This document shows positions 60,953 to 64,000 of a DNA stretch of 64,000 nucleotides, in pieces. Below the pieces are notes generated by a model. The model worked only from the letters and a program-made list of their open reading frames with translations. It was not told the origin of the DNA and searched no databases. A program made the translations under genes and the position numbers. The DNA lies in the NCBI GenBank assembly GCA_963743945.1, contig CAVURO010000008.1:62001-126000 (forward strand), written 5' to 3'. Position 1 is the stretch's first letter. Each line of letters opens with the position of its first letter. Source of the stretch: JACOTK01 sp963743945 (GTDB taxonomy: Bacteria; Actinomycetota; Acidimicrobiia; Acidimicrobiales; CADCSY01).

Positions 60953-61786
60953 ATGACGGTGTCGGGACGACAGGTGCAGCTCCCATCGGTGGAGGTCGCG
61001 ATCATCGAGGCCGGAGGTGGTGGCAGGCCGATGATGTGGCTCCACGGCTTTGCCGGGGGCAAGGAGGACTACGCGGGTCACTTTGCGGGCTTCGCCGCCG
61101 CCGAGATGCACGTTGTCGCCCCCGATCTGCGGGGTCATGGTGCGAGCGAAGCCCCTGCCGACGAGGCCCGTTACGACTTTGCGACCCTTGCGTCGGATGT
61201 GCTCGAGCTCGCCGATGCGTTGGGATGGGAGACCTTCGTCCTGGTGGGTCATTCCATGGGCGGGATGGTGGCCCAGGAGGTCGCCTTGGTTGCAGGAGAG
61301 CGGGTGGTCGCCCTGGTCCTGGTTGACACCGGAGCGGGAGCGATCGCGGTTGACCGGGCGCCGGCGATGGCTGCGGTGGAGGTCGTGCGCGCCGCGGGCA
61401 CCGAGAGGTTGGCGACCCTCATGGCTGCCGCCGGTGCCGGCCCCTTGGACAGCGAAGCCTCGCGTCGCCTGAGCGAGAGCGAGCCCGGTTGGGTGGAGCG
61501 GGGGGACGCCAACCTGCGAAATGCCGGGGACGCCATGTACGCAGCGATGTTGACCGCGATGCTCGACCGACCCGATCGGCGCTCGGACCTGGCTGGGTTG
61601 GCAATGCCGACGCTGGTGATGGTCGGTGATCAGGACGAGCCGTTTCGCCGCCCAAGCGAGGAGTTGGTCTCGGCGATACCCGACGCTCGCCTTGTGGTCG
61701 TCCCCGAGAGTGGCCATACCCCGATGCAGGAAGCCCCCGACGCATGGGCCGATGCCCTCGCGGCGTTCCTCGCCGAGCTCGGTTGA
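60953..61786 (+). CDS. Alpha/beta hydrolase
   Basis: 277 residues. Oxyanion HGFAGGKED, nucleophile elbow GHSMGGMV (Ser near residue 102), Asp in MVGDQDEPF and catalytic His in PESGHTPMQEAP. Substrate unknown. A frame upstream of the ATG is not supported. Confidence 0.88.
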   Translation: MTVSGRQVQLPSVEVAIIEAGGGGRPMMWLHGFAGGKEDYAGHFAGFAAAEMHVVAPDLRGHGASEAPADEARYDFATLASDVLELADALGWETFVLVGHSMGGMVAQEVALVAGERVVALVLVDTGAGAIAVDRAPAMAAVEVVRAAGTERLATLMAAAGAGPLDSEASRRLSESEPGWVERGDANLRNAGDAMYAAMLTAMLDRPDRRSDLAGLAMPTLVMVGDQDEPFRRPSEELVSAIPDARLVVVPESGHTPMQEAPDAWADALAAFLAELG

Positions 61787-61835
61787 CCGGCCTCTGCGTG
61801 CTTGTCCGAGCCGAGGCTCCGGGTGGTCCGCGTTT

Positions 61836-61891
61836 GACCGAACTTGCCGGACCGAACTTGCCGGACCGAACTTGCCGGACCGAACTTGCCG
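61836..61891. repeat. 14-bp tandem repeat x4, perfect
   Basis: Four identical copies of GACCGAACTTGCCG. They end 7 bp before the stop of the convergent thioesterase gene and fill half the 111-bp spacer. Confidence 0.95.
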
Positions 61892-61897
61892 TGACTC

Positions 61898-62275
61898 CTA
61901 CTGGAGGCGTTCGAGGAATCGGTTGGTGGTGACGATCACACGGGTCAGCTTGCCCACCGCGATGAGTCCCTGGTCATCGGTGACCGATACCGTGAAGGTG
62001 AGTCGGCGGCCCTCGACCTTTGCCAACGTGGCCTCGGCGCGCACCCGGTTGCCGATCTTGACCGGGGCAAGGTGATCGAGCTGCACCGAGTGTCCGACGC
62101 TGGTCTGGTCCTCGGGAAGTTGATCCTCGAGCGCGGCCACGCTGGCTTCCTCACAGAGCGCGATGATGCGAGCGGTTGCAAGGACCGGAACGTTGCCGCA
62201 ACGTTGAGCCTCGGCGGTGTCGGGCGACTGTACGACGAGTTCGAGTTCGGCGGACAACCCACAATCCAGCTGCAT
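61898..62275 (-). CDS. Hotdog-fold thioesterase, fluoroacetyl-CoA-type
   Basis: 125 residues. NVPVLATARIIALCEEASVAAL and SVGHSVQLDHLAPVKIGNRV fit the FlK-like/YbgC-type thioesterase family (short-chain acyl-CoA hydrolysis). Glu and His in these segments probably serve catalysis. The ATG at 62275 has a leaderless-type TATCCT box; the PHP gene diverges 68 bp away. Confidence 0.82.
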   Translation of the reverse strand: MQLDCGLSAELELVVQSPDTAEAQRCGNVPVLATARIIALCEEASVAALEDQLPEDQTSVGHSVQLDHLAPVKIGNRVRAEATLAKVEGRRLTFTVSVTDDQGLIAVGKLTRVIVTTNRFLERLQ

Positions 62276-62281
62276 GAGGTG

Positions 62282-62287
62282 AGGATA
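62282..62287 (-). promoter_or_regulatory. -10 box of leaderless thioesterase transcript
   Basis: Minus-strand TATCCT, 6 bp before the ATG at 62275. Confidence 0.55.
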
Positions 62288-62331
62288 CGATCCTTCCGCG
62301 GTCAGGGCCAATGCAGAGCGTGTTCGATCAC

Positions 62332-62337
62332 TACCAT
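62332..62337 (+). promoter_or_regulatory. -10 box of leaderless PHP transcript
   Basis: TACCAT, 6 bp before the ATG at 62344, divergent to the thioesterase box. Confidence 0.55.
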
Positions 62338-62343
62338 ACGTCC

Positions 62344-63075
62344 ATGAACGCGCATCAACGACACCCTCATCTTGGCGATGAGTTGCCGTCAGGCTGGGTC
62401 CGCGTCGACTGCCACAGCCACACGATGTGGTCGGGGGATGCCACCACAACGCCTGACGAGGTGGAGGAGGCGGTGGAGTCGTGCGGCATCGAGGTGCTGT
62501 GCATCACCGACCATGGAACAATCGACGGGGCGATGGCGTTGCGTGACCGCCTGGCGTGCCGAGTCGTCGTCGGTCAGGAGACACGTACCTCTGCGGGCGA
62601 GGTGATCGGCCTCTTCCTGACCGAGCGCATTCCCCCGGGCCTGCGCCCGGTGGAAGTTGCGGAGCGCATTCGCGAGCAGGGAGGCCTCGTCTACATCCCC
62701 CACCCCTTTGATCCCATGCGCCAGTGCCTGCGCCGCGAGGATCTGCTCGGGCTTGTTGCGGCCGGGTTGGTCGATGCCATCGAGGTGTTCAACGCCAAGA
62801 CCTCACTGGCCCACCTCAACGAGGAGGCAGCGTCGTTGGCTCGACGGGAGGGGCTGCCCGGCGGAGCCGGCAGCGATGCGCACATCGCCGAGGCCCTTGG
62901 TTCGGCCTACGTGGTCATGCCGGACTTCGATGGGCCCGCCTCGTTTCTCCAGGCGTTGTCGCTGGGGCGGGTCGTGGGGCATCACTACGACGCAGCGCGA
63001 CCCTGGCGGGCGCGCGTCGTACCGTCGGTGACCGGGTCCAACTCCTACCCCCGCCCCGGTCCCGACGCGACCTGA
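62344..63075 (+). CDS. PHP-domain metal-dependent phosphoesterase
   Basis: 243 residues. DCHSHTMWSGD near residue 22 carries the HxH metal ligands; further metal residues are in CITDHGTIDG, GQETRTSAGEVIGLF, YIPHPFDPM and GAGSDAHIAE. The class includes histidinol phosphatase-like and small-molecule or DNA phosphatases; the substrate is not known. Ends in a short Ser/Pro tail. Confidence 0.88.
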   Translation: MNAHQRHPHLGDELPSGWVRVDCHSHTMWSGDATTTPDEVEEAVESCGIEVLCITDHGTIDGAMALRDRLACRVVVGQETRTSAGEVIGLFLTERIPPGLRPVEVAERIREQGGLVYIPHPFDPMRQCLRREDLLGLVAAGLVDAIEVFNAKTSLAHLNEEAASLARREGLPGGAGSDAHIAEALGSAYVVMPDFDGPASFLQALSLGRVVGHHYDAARPWRARVVPSVTGSNSYPRPGPDAT

Positions 63076-63145
63076 GCCTACATACGGTGCTCGATCGAGC
63101 GTGTCCCGATGTCGGCAGACCGGATCCCCGACCTGCCGGCGTCGG

Positions 63146-63817
63146 TCATGGCCCGTTCAGGACGAGCGTCACCACGCCGGCGATGAGGGCGTAGGCGACG
63201 CGTTCGGCCTCGTCCCTGTTCAGCGCGATGGTGACGCCGTCCTCCCCGATGGCGATCACGACGGCGTCTGCGGCTATGCGGAAGGTGGGCGCCGATGCGT
63301 CGACGCCGGCGGCCGCCACGGTGGGGTCCGGCGCGCCCGGCGTTGCCAGCACGTCAACCCGATCCCCCTGCGTCAAGGGGAGCGTGCCCACCCCGCTGGG
63401 AACGGCGATCGCTCGTCCCCCCGGCGGGATCAGCGAGGCGATCGGTGAAAGTCCGCTGGGGGCGAGTCGAGCCCTCAGGATGGGCTCGCCCTTTTCGAGA
63501 TCGGCGGCGACGACCGAGCCTTCGATCTTCGAGCTCAACGCCCCGCCCGGGACGAACGCTGCCGGGTACGAACGCACCTCGGTGTTCTCGGGCCCCAGAA
63601 CGCTTCCCGCCCGAACCTTGTCGGTGGTCACCAGAACGGGACGCATGGCGCCGAAGCGCGCGATCTGCTCCTCGGCGCGGCCGACCGTCCGGGCGACGAT
63701 GACGCCGGTGAGAAGACTCAGGGTGGCGGCGGAGACCCAGAACAAGAGCGGGTGACGTCGTAGGCGCCACCAGGGCATGAGATCGCGCAGAAAGGAGGGG
63801 AAGCGGCGGAAAGTCAT
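63146..63817 (-). CDS. SAF-domain protein, CpaB/RcpC-like
   Basis: 223 residues. One hydrophobic segment (RRHPLLFWVSAATLSLLTGVIVA, about residues 19-40) then a SAF domain: PVLVTTDKVRAGSVLGPENTEVRSYPAAFVPGGALSS and the later VPSGVGTLPLTQGDRVDVLATPG, as in CpaB proteins that line Flp pilus secretins. No other pilus gene is in the window. ATG at 63817 preferred over TTG at 63865 because of AAGG upstream; other starts between are possible. Confidence 0.75.
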   Translation of the reverse strand: MTFRRFPSFLRDLMPWWRLRRHPLLFWVSAATLSLLTGVIVARTVGRAEEQIARFGAMRPVLVTTDKVRAGSVLGPENTEVRSYPAAFVPGGALSSKIEGSVVAADLEKGEPILRARLAPSGLSPIASLIPPGGRAIAVPSGVGTLPLTQGDRVDVLATPGAPDPTVAAAGVDASAPTFRIAADAVVIAIGEDGVTIALNRDEAERVAYALIAGVVTLVLNGP

Positions 63818-63863
63818 GAGCATCCTTGTGATCCGGGTGTCGCGCAAGGGGAATTGGATCAAC

Positions 63864-63893
63864 AAAATAGCATGAAAGACCTGAACAACTCAA
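63864..63893 (-). promoter_or_regulatory. Promoter of the SAF-domain gene
   Basis: On the minus strand TTGAGT (63888-63893), 18-bp spacer, TATTTT (63864-63869) preceded by TGC, an extended -10 form. It is clearly richer in A+T than the surroundings. The leader would be about 40 bases to the ATG at 63817. Confidence 0.55.
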
Positions 63894-63945
63894 AGGGGCA
63901 TGACGGGGCCACGGTGACGATCATGGGTGGCCCAGCGCGCCACCG

Positions 63946-63984
63946 GGTCGAGGGGCCAGGTCGAGGGGCCAGGTCGAGGGGCCC
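63946..63984. repeat. 13-bp tandem repeat x3
   Basis: GGTCGAGGGGCCA twice, then GGTCGAGGGGCCC. In the gene-free last 135 bases of the window. Confidence 0.85.
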
Positions 63985-64000
63985 AGTCCGGGCGGGGCCG

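Overview
The window is one high-GC bacterial contig with the gene order of an Actinomycetota genome. The long ribosomal block, zinc-type S14/S4/L36, the groESL operon behind a CIRCE box, the alr-udg-tsaE-tsaB-rimI-tsaD run, a GuaB3-type protein next to guaA, and many promoters made only of a TAnnnT box sitting at the start codon all fit that phylum. A class such as Acidimicrobiia is plausible (oversized GlmS, tailed ribosomal proteins) but is an inference. No rRNA, tRNA, insertion sequence, prophage, CRISPR array or toxin/antitoxin pair was recognised, and no stretch of more than 300 bases lacks a gene.

Region 1 (1-21.5 kb, all +): translation block. rpsL (5' end cut by the window edge)-rpsG-fusA-tuf-rpsJ, then after an unusual 267-bp spacer the S10/spc series rplC-D-W-B-rpsS-rplV-rpsC-rplP-rpmC-rpsQ-rplN-X-E-rpsN-H-rplF-R-rpsE-rpmD-rplO-secY-adk-map, then infA-rpmJ-rpsM-K-D-rpoA-rplQ-truA, closed by a perfect 17-bp hairpin. 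Many genes overlap by 1-8 bp. Odd points: infA appears to start with CTG, L22 has a His-rich and acidic tail built from DNA repeats, and the rpsJ-rplC spacer carries its own promoter and several hairpins.

Region 2 (21.5-32.2 kb): a reversed thiolase gene, then rplM-rpsI, glmM and a 1152-residue GlmS (about 610 is usual) for UDP-GlcNAc precursor supply, acpS, the NAD(P)HX repair enzyme, a CBS-pair protein and alr (D-alanine for peptidoglycan).

Region 3 (32.2-42.6 kb, all +): uracil-DNA glycosylase, the tRNA t6A cluster tsaE-tsaB-rimI-tsaD, groES-groEL, a 56-residue conserved-looking small protein, a Nudix hydrolase, guaB3-guaA and a ZapE-like ATPase.

Region 4 (42.6-53 kb, mostly -): a four-gene unit (SPFH/Band 7 protein, methyltransferase, unknown, hotdog thioesterase), a frameshifted DEAD/DEAH helicase, thiC under a TPP riboswitch, an SRPBCC protein, a histidine-kinase-like protein that lacks the phospho-accepting histidine, a divergent Thr/Pro-rich surface protein, a small unknown protein and an MFS transporter.

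Region 5 (53-64 kb): scattered metabolic genes: msrA, enoyl-CoA hydratase, Nudix, nfuA, dxs (isoprenoid precursors), SDR, PAP2 and flippase-like membrane proteins, alpha/beta hydrolase, hotdog thioesterase, PHP-domain protein and a SAF/CpaB-like protein.

Two patterns run across the window. Many isolated genes have a TAnnnT-like box 6-7 bp before the start codon and no ribosome binding site, which points to leaderless mRNAs. Also, several intergenic spacers hold short tandem repeats (13-18 bp), each with a different unit, touching or close to stop codons.
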